Assembly: GCF_024181385.1 (NCBI RefSeq)
Contig: NZ_CP051305.1
Coordinates: 496,001-560,000 of the forward strand
DNA from: Treponema sp. OMZ 798
Lineage (GTDB): Bacteria > Spirochaetota > Spirochaetia > Treponematales > Treponemataceae
Direction of reading: 5' to 3'
Length of the DNA stretch: 64,000 nt
Under the pieces are notes generated by a model, which saw only the letters and a program-made list of their open reading frames with translations, had not been told where the DNA came from and searched no databases. Below, piece by piece: positions 42,804-52,582 of the stretch (the first letter of the stretch is position 1; each line of letters opens with the position of its first letter). A program made the position numbers and the translations under genes.

Positions 42804-42832
42804 ATTATAGCAGTTTTTTAAAATTGTTTCTA
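42804..42832 (-). promoter_or_regulatory. Leaderless promoter of the acyl-ACP thioesterase gene
   Basis: TAGAAA (42827-42832), 17-bp spacer ending in TGC, TATAAT (42804-42809), then 7 nt to the ATG at 42796. Confidence 0.7.
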
Positions 42833-42853
42833 GGGAAGAGCTTTAACCCTATA

Positions 42854-44127
<1,274 letters not shown>

Positions 44128-44165
44128 TGAGTCTTAAATTTAAGACTGCCGTTAATCTTTGATGG

Positions 44166-44200
44166 TTTTAAGGCAGGGGAATTTTTCTCCTGCCTTAAAA
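44166..44200 (+). promoter_or_regulatory. Stem-loop between mglB and mglA
   Basis: TTTTAAGGCAGG pairs with CCTGCCTTAAAA (extendable by two pairs), loop GAATTTTT, with no T-run after it. It probably protects the mglB message or attenuates readthrough so that binding protein exceeds MglAC. Confidence 0.7.
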
Positions 44201-44239
44201 TTAAATAAGAGGCTTTTAAAAGGAGTTGAGATCTTTGGG

Positions 44240-45733
44240 ATGAGTGATGTAGTTCTTGGAATAAAAAACCTTTCAAAATCTTTCGGAAAAAATAAGGTTT
44301 TGGACGGTATTAACTTAACCGTAAAACCGGGCTCCGTAATGGGACTTATGGGAGAAAACGGAGCAGGAAAATCCACCATGATGAAGTGCCTTTTCGGTAT
44401 ATATACACGGGATGAGGGTACCATTTCTTTATTAAATAAATCAATCGAATTTAAAAATCCTAAAGAAGCTCTTGAAAGCGGAGTAGCTATGGTTCATCAA
44501 GAGCTTAATCTTTGTCTTGACAGAACCGTTACCGACAATTTATTTTTAGGCCGTTATCCGACCAACTTAGGTGTTGTTGACGAAATAAAAATGTTTGAAT
44601 CTGCAAGTTCTCTTTTTTCTTCGCTCAATATGAATGTCAATCCCAAAACAATAATGCGCACCATGTCCGTTTCGCAGCGGCAGATGGTTGAAATAGCAAA
44701 GGCTGTTTCCTATGATGCAAAGCTCATCGTATTGGATGAGCCTACCTCTTCTTTAACCGAAAGGGAAGTAAAAAAACTTTTTTCGATAATTAGAGCCTTG
44801 CAAAAAAAAGGCGTTTCATTTATTTATATTTCGCATAAGATGGATGAGGTTTTTGAGGTTTGCGATGAGGTTGCCGTTTTAAGGGACGGCAAGATGATTC
44901 TTTCAAAACCCATAGCTGAAACCGATATGAACGAAATTATTGCGGCCATGGTCGGCCGCTCTCTGGATAAGCGTTTTCCCGATGTGGATAATGTTCCCGG
45001 AGAAGACTTTTTAAAAATAGAAAACTTAAAAACAAAATATGCTCCCGTTTTGGAAGATATTTCCTTTACCGTAAGGAAGGGAGAAATCTTAGGCCTCTAC
45101 GGGCTTGTAGGAGCCGGAAGGAGCGAGCTTTTGGAAGCCCTCTTCGGAATCCGCACCATAGAGTCGGGAAGCATAAGTATTAACGATAAATATCTTAATT
45201 TTAAAAGCAGTAAAGAGGCTATGGCTTACGGCTTTGCCCTTTTAACAGAGGAGCGTAAATTAAACGGAATGTTCGGCAAGGACACAATCGAATTTAACAC
45301 GGTAATTACCAATTTGAATAGCTATAAAACTATGGGTGTCTTGTCAAACCGTAAAATGCGTGAAGCCGCAAACAGGGAAATCGACACCATGAGGACGCGC
45401 TGTCTTTCAGCCGATCAGAGTATTTCTGCCTTGAGCGGAGGTAATCAGCAAAAGGTTATCATCGGAAAATGGCTGGAGCGTTCTCCCGATGTGTTTTTGA
45501 TGGATGAGCCTACCCGCGGTATAGATGTCGGGGCCAAGTACGAAATATATCAGCTCATTATCAATATGGCTAAAGAGGGTAAAACCATAATCGTCGTTTC
45601 GAGCGAGATGCCCGAAATCTTAGGTATCACAAACCGCATCGCCGTCATGTCCAACCGCCGCCTTGCAGGTATTGTAAATACAAAAGAAACCGATCAAGAA
45701 ACCCTGCTCAGGCTTTCGGCTAAGTATTTGTAG
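44240..45733 (+). CDS. mglA: Galactose ABC transporter ATP-binding protein MglA
   Basis: 497 residues from ATG 44240; the longer frame from 44159 would cross the stem-loop. Two fused ABC domains. Domain 1: GLMGENGAGKSTMMKCL (Walker A) and LIVLDEPTSSLTEREVKKL (Walker B). Domain 2: a degenerate Walker A (LYGLVGAGRSELLEALFG), signature LSGGNQQKVIIGKWL, and FLMDEPTRGIDVG. This architecture is that of sugar ABC ATPases. The AGGAG lies 13-14 nt before the ATG, a loose spacing. Confidence 0.92.
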   Translation: MSDVVLGIKNLSKSFGKNKVLDGINLTVKPGSVMGLMGENGAGKSTMMKCLFGIYTRDEGTISLLNKSIEFKNPKEALESGVAMVHQELNLCLDRTVTDNLFLGRYPTNLGVVDEIKMFESASSLFSSLNMNVNPKTIMRTMSVSQRQMVEIAKAVSYDAKLIVLDEPTSSLTEREVKKLFSIIRALQKKGVSFIYISHKMDEVFEVCDEVAVLRDGKMILSKPIAETDMNEIIAAMVGRSLDKRFPDVDNVPGEDFLKIENLKTKYAPVLEDISFTVRKGEILGLYGLVGAGRSELLEALFGIRTIESGSISINDKYLNFKSSKEAMAYGFALLTEERKLNGMFGKDTIEFNTVITNLNSYKTMGVLSNRKMREAANREIDTMRTRCLSADQSISALSGGNQQKVIIGKWLERSPDVFLMDEPTRGIDVGAKYEIYQLIINMAKEGKTIIVVSSEMPEILGITNRIAVMSNRRLAGIVNTKETDQETLLRLSAKYL

Positions 45734-45756
45734 GAACATTTTAAGGAGTATGTTGT

Positions 45757-47460
45757 ATGGAAAATAAAAACAATGAAAAAGTAGATTTAATCGATTTTAG
45801 TTTTTTTAACGAAGATAAAAAACTTGCCGAGTACGGCAAGGCCCTTCATGAGCTCCGCAAGGACGGGGTCGATAAGATAGCTTCTTTAAAAAATCATATC
45901 TATGCCCTTAAAAAGAACCGCCTGATAGACGATGAGGTAAAGGCTTCTTCTATCGAAGAATATAAAAAAGAAATCGAAGAAGCAAAGAAGACCGCTCTTG
46001 AAAACAAGGATGCCGAAAAGAAGCTTGCAGCCGAATCTGTTGCCTATTCGAATAAGCTTTTTAACGATAATATAAAGGATTTTATAAAATCCGAAAACCA
46101 AAAGCAGGAGCAGTACAAGGCTGAGTATGAAAGTCAAGCCGCTTCAATTATGCAGGAAAATGAACTTGCAAAAAAAGCGGTGCATGATGAGTTTGCCGAA
46201 ACTAAGGATTCGGGAGAGCTTAACCGCAAGCTAAACGTTTTAAAGTTTCAGCTTAACTCTTCCTTGGCTGAGGTAAAAAATAAATACAGGGATGCCCTTG
46301 CCGCCTCTAAGGAAGCAAAAAATCAAGCCTACATAGACCATGTTCAAAAAAATATTTCTTTAAGAAACGGAAGAACAAATCTTAAAGAAAACATGGTTTT
46401 AAATTTTAAAGATTATGTTTATAAGTTTAAGCTCTCAAGCTTTTTGTTGAGCAACGGTCTTTATCTTGCAATTTTGGTTTTCTTTATTGTCTGTATAATT
46501 GTGGCTCCCATATCGGGAAACGGAAACCTACTGTCCCTTCCCAATATCTTTACGATTTTGGAACAGGCTTCGACAAGAATGTTTTACGCCCTCGGTGTTG
46601 CAGGGCTTATTCTTTTAGCCGGTACCGACTTGAGTATAGGAAGAATGGTCGCCCTCGGTTCGGTTATTACGGGCTTGATTTTACATCCGGGGCTTAACAT
46701 AGTGACCTTTTTCGGGCTCGGCCCTTGGGATTTTACTGCCATGCCGATGGTTTGGCGCCTTATTCTTTCGCTCGGTCTTTCAATCTTGTTTTGCGTTTTA
46801 TTTAGTGCCTTTGCAGGCGTCTTTTCTGCCCGCCTTAAGATTCACCCCTTTATTGCGACCCTTGCAACCCAGCTTATTATCTACGGTCTTTTGTTTTTCG
46901 GCACTAGCGGAACTCCGGTAGGATCAATCGATAATGAGGTAAAGGACTTACTCGGCGGAAGATGGATTTTGGGCATTGTAAATAACGAGATGATTACCTT
47001 GCCTAAGCTTATAATCCCTGCCTTGGTTGCGATTGTAATTGCATGGTTTATTTGGAATAAGACCGTCTTCGGAAAAAATATGTATGCGGTAGGCGGAAAT
47101 GCCGAAGCTGCTGCCGTAAGCGGAATAAGCGTTTTTAGGGTTACCATGGGAGTCTTTATTATGGCAGGTGTCTTTTACGGTGTAGGCTCCTTCCTGGAAG
47201 CTTTTAGGGCTAACGCAAGTGCAGGAACGGGACAGGGCTATGAACTTGATGCCATTGCTGCCTGCGTTGTAGGAGGCATCTCCTTTAACGGAGGTATAGG
47301 AAAGATAAGCGGTGCCGTAATAGGCGTTATCATCTTTACAAGTTTAACCTACTGTTTAACCTTTTTAGGAATAGACACCAACTTGCAGTTTGTGTTTAAG
47401 GGTTTTATCATCATTGCGGCTGTTGCCTTAGACAGCGTAAAATACCTAAAGAAAAAATAA
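45757..47460 (+). CDS. mglC: Galactose ABC transporter permease MglC with a long N-terminal coiled-coil extension
   Basis: 567 residues, versus ~336 for E. coli MglC. Residues 1-~225 are cytoplasmic, charged and helical (HELRKDGVDKIASLKNHI, KKTALENKDAEKKLAAESV, DSGELNRKLNVLKFQLNSSL). From residue ~228 it is the usual BPD_transp_2 permease: ALGVAGLILLAGTDLSIGRMVALGS, SARLKIHPFIATLATQLII, and GGISFNGGIGKISGAVIG. AAGGAG precedes the ATG. The permease moves galactose through the inner membrane; the extension has no known role. Confidence 0.9.
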   Translation: MENKNNEKVDLIDFSFFNEDKKLAEYGKALHELRKDGVDKIASLKNHIYALKKNRLIDDEVKASSIEEYKKEIEEAKKTALENKDAEKKLAAESVAYSNKLFNDNIKDFIKSENQKQEQYKAEYESQAASIMQENELAKKAVHDEFAETKDSGELNRKLNVLKFQLNSSLAEVKNKYRDALAASKEAKNQAYIDHVQKNISLRNGRTNLKENMVLNFKDYVYKFKLSSFLLSNGLYLAILVFFIVCIIVAPISGNGNLLSLPNIFTILEQASTRMFYALGVAGLILLAGTDLSIGRMVALGSVITGLILHPGLNIVTFFGLGPWDFTAMPMVWRLILSLGLSILFCVLFSAFAGVFSARLKIHPFIATLATQLIIYGLLFFGTSGTPVGSIDNEVKDLLGGRWILGIVNNEMITLPKLIIPALVAIVIAWFIWNKTVFGKNMYAVGGNAEAAAVSGISVFRVTMGVFIMAGVFYGVGSFLEAFRANASAGTGQGYELDAIAACVVGGISFNGGIGKISGAVIGVIIFTSLTYCLTFLGIDTNLQFVFKGFIIIAAVALDSVKYLKKK

Positions 47461-47476
47461 GTCTTAGGAGATTTAA

Positions 47477-48262
47477 ATGATCAGCGATAAAAACAATTGC
47501 GATAAAAGTGCTTACGATAAAAATGCGATTAAGGATGCCGTAAAAGAACATTACGAAAATTTGGCAAGGGAAAATCTTGCGGTAAACGGAGAAGCCGAAA
47601 AGATAACTGCCTCAATAGGCTATGCCGCTAAAGATCTGGCAGGAATCCCTAAGGAGGCAGACTTAGGGCTCGGCTGCGGGAATCCTCAAGAGGCGGCCAA
47701 GCCTCGCCTAAACGAAAGCGTTCTTGACCTAGGCTGCGGACGGGGGCTTGACTGCTTTATAGCATCAAAGGCAGTGGGTAAAAACGGAAAGGTCTTCGGG
47801 CTTGACGGCTCCGAAACCATGATAAGACGGGCCTCGGAAATCGCCGTAAAAAACGGCTTTACCAACTGCGAATTTATTTTGGGCGAGATTGAAAACATTC
47901 CTCTTCCCGATAATTCCTTAGACCTTATCATGAGTAATTGCGTAATAAACCTGTCTACGGATAAATACGGAGTTTATTCCGAGATTTACCGCTGCCTTCG
48001 CAAAGGCGGAAGAACAGCTGTTTCGGATATAACCTTAAAAAAAGCCCTGCCCCAAGAGTGGGTATCCGATCCCGATATGGTAAAAACCTGAGTGGGAGGA
48101 GCCTGGTCTGCGGAGCAGATCAAAACAGCCTTCGAAAAAATCGGCTTTAAAAATATCGACATAAGCTCAAAAGAGGTATCCGACGAGTATGCCAAAAAAT
48201 GGGGCCACGGCTTGGAAATAAAAACCTACATCCAAAGCAGCCTCATCTATGCCGAGAAGTAG
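47477..48262 (+). CDS. arsM: Arsenite S-adenosylmethyltransferase (ArsM), probable selenoprotein (in-frame TGA)
   Basis: The gene reads 204 codons, a TGA at 48089-48091, then 56 further in-frame codons to a TAG at 48260-48262 (261 residues with Sec205). The N-terminal part is a SAM methyltransferase with ArsM hallmarks: LGLGCGNP (Cys67), VLDLGCGRGLDCFIASK, then IMSNCVINLSTDKYGVYSEIYRCLRKGGR and AVSDITL. After DPDMVKT comes TGA then VGGAWSAEQIKTAFEKIGF, aligning with the C-x-G-G/A-A motif where ArsM has an arsenic-binding catalytic Cys. A SECIS-like hairpin begins 12 nt after the TGA. ArsM methylates As(III) using SAM and thiols. The alternative is a nonsense mutation, but the intact downstream frame argues against decay. 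Confidence 0.85.
48104..48122 (+). promoter_or_regulatory. SECIS-like hairpin after the arsM TGA
   Basis: An 8-bp stem (T + GGTCTGC, then GCAGATC + A; one G-T pair) with loop GGA at 48112-48114. The loop starts 20 nt after the TGA, within the usual 16-37 nt range for bacterial SECIS elements, and has G in the first two loop positions as the bacterial model requires. Confidence 0.7.
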
Positions 48263-48307
48263 GAATCTTTAAAATTTACCCGTTTATAGAAAACGCAGGA
48301 GTAAAAA

Positions 48308-48643
48308 ATGATTGAATATAAGGGATATATCGGAAAAATAGAATACGATCCGGAAGCAAAAATACTACATGGAGATGTTATAAATACTCGTGATGTTATT
48401 ACATTTCAAGGTACAAGCGTAGCGGAAATAGAAAAAGCCTTTGTTGACTCGGTTGACGATTACCTCAACTGGTGCCGGGAAGAAAATGTAGAACCCGAGA
48501 AACCATATTCCGGAAAATTCAACATACGCATATCACCGGAACTTCATAAACGAATTGCAATCAATGCTAAAAGATTAAATCTTTCATTAAATAGTTTCGT
48601 TGAAAAAGCCTTACAACATGAATTAACAATGACTAGAATATAA
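48308..48643 (+). CDS. hicB: HicB-family antitoxin-like protein, no HicA partner
   Basis: 111 residues. The N-terminal HicB_lk domain shows YKGYIGKIEYDPEAKILHGDVINTRDVITFQGTSVAEIEKAF, and the C terminus NIRISPELHKRIAINAKRLNLSLNSFVEKAL is a ribbon-helix-helix DNA-binding module. Normally it is paired with the HicA mRNA interferase, but only 45 bp separate it from arsM and 59 bp from galK, so no hicA is present. AGGAG precedes the ATG. It could act as a free-standing regulator. Confidence 0.88.
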   Translation: MIEYKGYIGKIEYDPEAKILHGDVINTRDVITFQGTSVAEIEKAFVDSVDDYLNWCREENVEPEKPYSGKFNIRISPELHKRIAINAKRLNLSLNSFVEKALQHELTMTRI

Positions 48644-48702
48644 ATTACTATGCTCTCGGCATCCATGTAAGCATTATATATAAAATGAAGGAGGAGAAAA
48701 CT

Positions 48703-49902
48703 TTGAACTTAACAGACGATATACAATTACAAGAATTAAAAAATGCCTTTATTTCTTTTTACGGGAATTCGGAAGAAAAAATTATTTTTGCGGCTTCACC
48801 TGCTCGCATAAATATAATAGGCGAACACATAGATTATAACGGAGGTCTTGTACTTCCTGCGTCGGTGAATTTATATTTAAGGATTGCCTTGCGTAAACGG
48901 CGGGATAAAAAAATAATTTACCGCTCGGTTAAATCGGAAAAAGTTTTTGAATTTGAGCTTGACGGAAATTTAGCCTTTGATGAAGAAAAAGATTATGCAA
49001 ATTATTTAAACGGAATGTTTTTGTTTTTAAAAGAAAGGGGCTTAAAGGCCGACACCGGTTTTGAGCTTTTAATCACAAGCGACATTCCGCAAGGAAGCGG
49101 TATATCTTCTTCGGCTGCCTTGGAGCTTTGTTTCGGCAAAATTATTTCTCATGCCTTTGATTTTGAAATCAACGGAGTTGAGCTTGCTAAAACCGGCAGG
49201 CGTGTCGAAAATGAATTTTTAGGCCTTAAATCGGGAATTATGGATCAGTTTTCGATAGCTATGGGTAAAAAAAATCAGGCCCTGCTTTTAGACACTTCCT
49301 CACTGGAGTATGAGTACATTCCTCTCGAAACCGAGCCTTACCGAATTGTAATTATGAATTCAAATAAGCCGCGCAAATTGACGGAATCTAAATACAACGA
49401 AAGAAAGGAAGAATGCGAAAAAGCCCTTGCCTTTTTACAAAAAGAAAAAGATATAAATTTTTTGTGCGATCTAAGTGTTTCCGATTTTAAAAAATTGGAG
49501 CAAGGCTTGGCTTCCAATTTGGGAGAAAAATTTGCCCGCAGGGTAAGGCATTGCGTTACCGAGATGGACAGGGTAAGGCGGAGTGCCGAAGCCTTAAAAA
49601 ATAAGGACTTAAAACTTTTAGGCGATTATCTAAACCAATCCCACCTTTCCTTAAAAGACGATTACGAGGTTACCGGAAAAGAACTGGATGCTCTTTTCTT
49701 TGCAGCCATAAAAGAAAAAAGCTGTATCGGTGCAAGGATGACAGGTGCCGGCTTTTCGGGCTGTGCCATCGCCATTGTTCACAAGGACGGCTTTGAAGAC
49801 TTTGCCGAAAGGGTCGGGAAGGAGTACACGGAACAAACCGGCTTTACCGCCTCATTTTTTGCCTGCCAAGCATCCGACGGAGTATCTGTTATTTCGGTGT
49901 AA
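48703..49902 (+). CDS. galK: Galactokinase
   Basis: GalK phosphorylates galactose to galactose 1-phosphate, the entry to the Leloir pathway, and fits the mglBAC importer just upstream. GHMP-kinase motifs: SPARINIIGEHIDYNGG (sugar and metal site), IPQGSGISSSAALELCFG (phosphate loop) and IGARMTGAGFSGCAIAIV. I place the start at TTG 48703: a perfect AAGGAGGAG sits immediately before it, whereas the ATG at 48685 begins on top of that ribosome site. This gives 399 residues. The stop is 2 bp from the convergent ATP-grasp gene. Confidence 0.9.
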   Translation: MNLTDDIQLQELKNAFISFYGNSEEKIIFAASPARINIIGEHIDYNGGLVLPASVNLYLRIALRKRRDKKIIYRSVKSEKVFEFELDGNLAFDEEKDYANYLNGMFLFLKERGLKADTGFELLITSDIPQGSGISSSAALELCFGKIISHAFDFEINGVELAKTGRRVENEFLGLKSGIMDQFSIAMGKKNQALLLDTSSLEYEYIPLETEPYRIVIMNSNKPRKLTESKYNERKEECEKALAFLQKEKDINFLCDLSVSDFKKLEQGLASNLGEKFARRVRHCVTEMDRVRRSAEALKNKDLKLLGDYLNQSHLSLKDDYEVTGKELDALFFAAIKEKSCIGARMTGAGFSGCAIAIVHKDGFEDFAERVGKEYTEQTGFTASFFACQASDGVSVISV

Positions 49903-49904
49903 TT

Positions 49905-51584
49905 TTAACCGCAAAGCTCGGTGTCAAAATAATAAATCAGTCCTTGACGGCTGCCGCGGATAAAGTACTTCCACCATAAGACGAGATGAGGGCTTAAGGG
50001 CTCTCCTATTTTTTGAGTCTTGAGCATCCGTTCTTTTAGCTTCGGTTCAAGGTCAAACGATTTTTTTATTGCTTCCCGAATAGAAAGGCCGTGTACATCA
50101 AAGGCCGTATTTAAAAAATCTTTAAAAAATGAAGGGTAGAGAATTTCATCTTCTTCTATCAAAATAGAATTTTCCAATAGCTTATCGAAGCTTTTGTTTT
50201 TAATTTTGTCTGTGCTTTTGTTTTGCGGAAATTTAAAAAAGTTCGGCGGATAATTATTTTGCTCAGCTATTGAAGGGTTTGTCTTTTCAAAAAAAAGATT
50301 TGTTTTGCTGTTTGCTTTTTCAAGGCGCAAAAAGATTTTTTGGACGGCCTCCATGCTTGCCTTGACTGCTTCCTCATAGCTTTCTGCAGAGCTTAGGACA
50401 TTGCCGCATTTTTCTACATTGTTTTTAGGAAAGACAGCCTCATCATTTTCAAAGAGGCGTGGTAAAACATCTTTTACGTTTTTTGTGCTTCTTGCTCCTT
50501 CAAGCCCTTCTATTTTTTTTATTATTCCCGGCACCGAAATCCAAGCCCGTTCTGCACTAAACCGGGCGGCACCACCTATGGGAAGCTCATCTACGGGTTC
50601 GCCTAGGGCGATTTTGACGGCGGCCTTAGTTACATTAAAGCCCGAAGAATAGGGAACCGTCCAGCCTGACATGTAACCCCCTGAAAGGCGGGCCGCGATT
50701 TCGCCGACACAGGCAGTCCTTTTGTCGCCCTTTTGGGGATCGGCTTTTCGTAAAAAAATATCTCCCTTGGCCGCTCCGTTTGTAAGCCCCAAGGCCCTTA
50801 TGCCTAGGCAAAAAACTCTTATAAGCTCATCGCATTCTTCTTTGCCCTTAATAGACGGAATCGTGTGCCCCATTTCGACAAAGTATGGCGGGAAAAAAAT
50901 ATGCCTGTCTGCGAGGGCGTTTAAAAAAATCTCTCCGTTTACAACGAGGGCTTCAAGCGAAAACTCTTCACCGTCGATGAACTCCTCGGCGATGGCCTTT
51001 CCGCTCCGCGAAAAATTTACCGCATCTTCTAAGGCCGGTCTTAACTCCTCTTGGGAGTAAACCAAGCGGCAGCCGCGGGCTCCCATATTGTCGGCAGGTT
51101 TTATCGTAATAGGAAAGGGAATGTCTTTTTGTTTTAAGATTTGAAGAGCCTCATCGATTTCGTTTTTAAAAATATGGGTAAACTTAGGGGAAGGTACTCC
51201 GTGCTTTTCAAAGCACTCCCTCATCAAGACCTTATCGCTTGCGCGGCGGGCTGCTTCCAAGCTGTGCCCGGGAAGAGACCGACTTTCTGCAACGGCTGCA
51301 ACCGATACTGAAAAGTCCGTAGCTGCAGTAAAGACCCCGTCCAGGCCGGCTATGCCCTTATCGGCCGGGCCGCCTTCTTCTTTTAACTTTTTTGCAAGGT
51401 CTATGAGGGAAGGAATATCTTTTAAATCTATCGGAAAAAATTTGTCGGCCTCTTTTGCACAAACCGCATTCGGGTTTCCGTCGACAGCTATAACCTCACA
51501 GCCCAATTCCTTTGCAGCCCTTATTGCAGGCCCCTGCATTAACCCTGCTCCTAAAATCAAAATCCGCTTTTTATTTTCTTTCAT
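49905..51584 (-). CDS. ATP-grasp family carboxylate-amine/thiol ligase of unknown substrate
   Basis: 559 residues. An N-terminal Rossmann-like preATP-grasp domain (ILILGAGLMQGPAIRAAKELGCEVIAVDG) and an ATP-grasp fold: DKVLMRECFEKHGVPSPKF, PITIKPADNMGARGCRLVYS, AEEFIDGEEFSLEALVVNGE, and GEIAARLSGGYMSG are family motifs. The C-terminal ~130 residues (from IEEDEILYPSFFKDFLN) match no domain that I recognise and include a WWKYF segment. Such ligases join carboxylates to amines in peptide, purine or specialised-metabolite synthesis. With no pathway neighbour the substrate is unknown. Confidence 0.8.
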   Translation of the reverse strand: MKENKKRILILGAGLMQGPAIRAAKELGCEVIAVDGNPNAVCAKEADKFFPIDLKDIPSLIDLAKKLKEEGGPADKGIAGLDGVFTAATDFSVSVAAVAESRSLPGHSLEAARRASDKVLMRECFEKHGVPSPKFTHIFKNEIDEALQILKQKDIPFPITIKPADNMGARGCRLVYSQEELRPALEDAVNFSRSGKAIAEEFIDGEEFSLEALVVNGEIFLNALADRHIFFPPYFVEMGHTIPSIKGKEECDELIRVFCLGIRALGLTNGAAKGDIFLRKADPQKGDKRTACVGEIAARLSGGYMSGWTVPYSSGFNVTKAAVKIALGEPVDELPIGGAARFSAERAWISVPGIIKKIEGLEGARSTKNVKDVLPRLFENDEAVFPKNNVEKCGNVLSSAESYEEAVKASMEAVQKIFLRLEKANSKTNLFFEKTNPSIAEQNNYPPNFFKFPQNKSTDKIKNKSFDKLLENSILIEEDEILYPSFFKDFLNTAFDVHGLSIREAIKKSFDLEPKLKERMLKTQKIGEPLSPHLVLWWKYFIRGSRQGLIYYFDTELCG

Positions 51585-51616
51585 ATCCGGCTTAAACTCA
51601 TCCTAATTCTAAAAAT

Positions 51617-52396
51617 TTAAAAGCCTGTCGGAATATCTATAAAACAGGTCTCAAGGTTTGTATCAAGTTCAAGCTTTTTTGCAACCAATTGAACGCCTAC
51701 GGTTTCCGTTTGGTAATGCCCGCCTGCAATAACATTTATTCTGTTTTCGAGGGCATTGTGATAGGTAATGTGTTCTATTTCGCCCGTTATGTATAAGTCG
51801 AGCCCTAAGGCTATGGCATCATCTATTTCCGAAGCGGCTCCTCCCGAAATGACTCCCACGGTTTTAATCTTTTTAGGTCCGAAGGGAAGGATGTTTGCAG
51901 GTTTTTCTCCTTGGGGGAAAAGCTTATTTACAATCTCGTCTATCTCCAAGCCTTCTTCCGACCCCGGCTTTGCAGGAAGGCTGCCGTAAAGACCTATGTT
52001 TATACCCCTGTACATTCCGAACTCTTTTAAGTTTTCAAGCTCAAGGCGGCGGGCAAGCCCGATGTTGTTCCCGTAAAGAGGATGAGCATCGAGGGGAAGG
52101 TGAACGGCATAAAGCACAATGTCATTGTCTAAAAGAGCTTTTATCCTGTGATAATGATTTCCCATAATCCTTAAAGAGCGGCTCCATAAAAGGCCGTGGT
52201 GTACGAAGAGCATATCGGCCTTCCGCTCGGCGGCTTCCTTTATCGATTGAAGACAGGCATCTACTGCAAAGGCAATTTTTTTTATTTCTTTTCCGCTGTT
52301 TTGCACTTGAACGCCGTTTTGCGACAAATCCTGAGCCGCAAAGGCATCTATGTTTAATAATTCGGTAAAATAAAGATCAAGGTCTTTTAACTTCAT
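51617..52396 (-). CDS. NIF3-like dinuclear metal-centre protein
   Basis: 259 residues from ATG 52396 (GGGGGA upstream); the TTG at 52411 is rejected. Motifs: NGVQVQNSGKEIKKIAFAVDA, ADMLFVHHGLLW (metal His-His), IVLYAVHLPLDAHPLYGNN, and VIAGGHYQTETVGVQ. NIF3/YbgI proteins bind two metal ions; reported activities include GTP cyclohydrolase type 1B-like annotation, but function is unsettled. It is preceded by a good TTGAAT-17-TATAAT promoter. Confidence 0.9.
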   Translation of the reverse strand: MKLKDLDLYFTELLNIDAFAAQDLSQNGVQVQNSGKEIKKIAFAVDACLQSIKEAAERKADMLFVHHGLLWSRSLRIMGNHYHRIKALLDNDIVLYAVHLPLDAHPLYGNNIGLARRLELENLKEFGMYRGINIGLYGSLPAKPGSEEGLEIDEIVNKLFPQGEKPANILPFGPKKIKTVGVISGGAASEIDDAIALGLDLYITGEIEHITYHNALENRINVIAGGHYQTETVGVQLVAKKLELDTNLETCFIDIPTGF

Positions 52397-52424
52397 AATA
52401 ATCCCCCGCAAAAACTTTTGTTAG

Positions 52425-52453
52425 ATTATACTTTAGATTCTTTTTGAATTCAA
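52425..52453 (-). promoter_or_regulatory. NIF3 gene promoter
   Basis: TTGAAT (52448-52453), 17-bp spacer, TATAAT (52425-52430). Expected leader ~22 nt with GGGGGA before the ATG at 52396. Confidence 0.65.
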
Positions 52454-52544
52454 GACGGCGGGATGATTGACGATTTATCAATCAAGTTTTATGCGGATTG
52501 ATGAGGCTATTTAAAAAAATATGTTTTCGTTTCGTAAAAACTAT

Positions 52545-52552
52545 GATATAAT
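52545..52552 (+). promoter_or_regulatory. Extended -10 promoter of the aconitase X operon
   Basis: TGA-TATAAT (-10 at 52547-52552) with only a weak -35 (TTTTCG). AAGGAGG follows before the ATG at 52583. Confidence 0.5.
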
Positions 52553-52582
52553 TATTCTTAATTAATTTAAGGAGGTTTGAGT

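Noticed and set aside
44159..44239. Upstream extension of MglA
   Set aside because: It would translate through the intercistronic stem-loop and adds residues not found in sugar ABC ATPases.
48262..48307. A hicA toxin gene next to hicB
   Set aside because: Only 45 bp are available and no frame fits.
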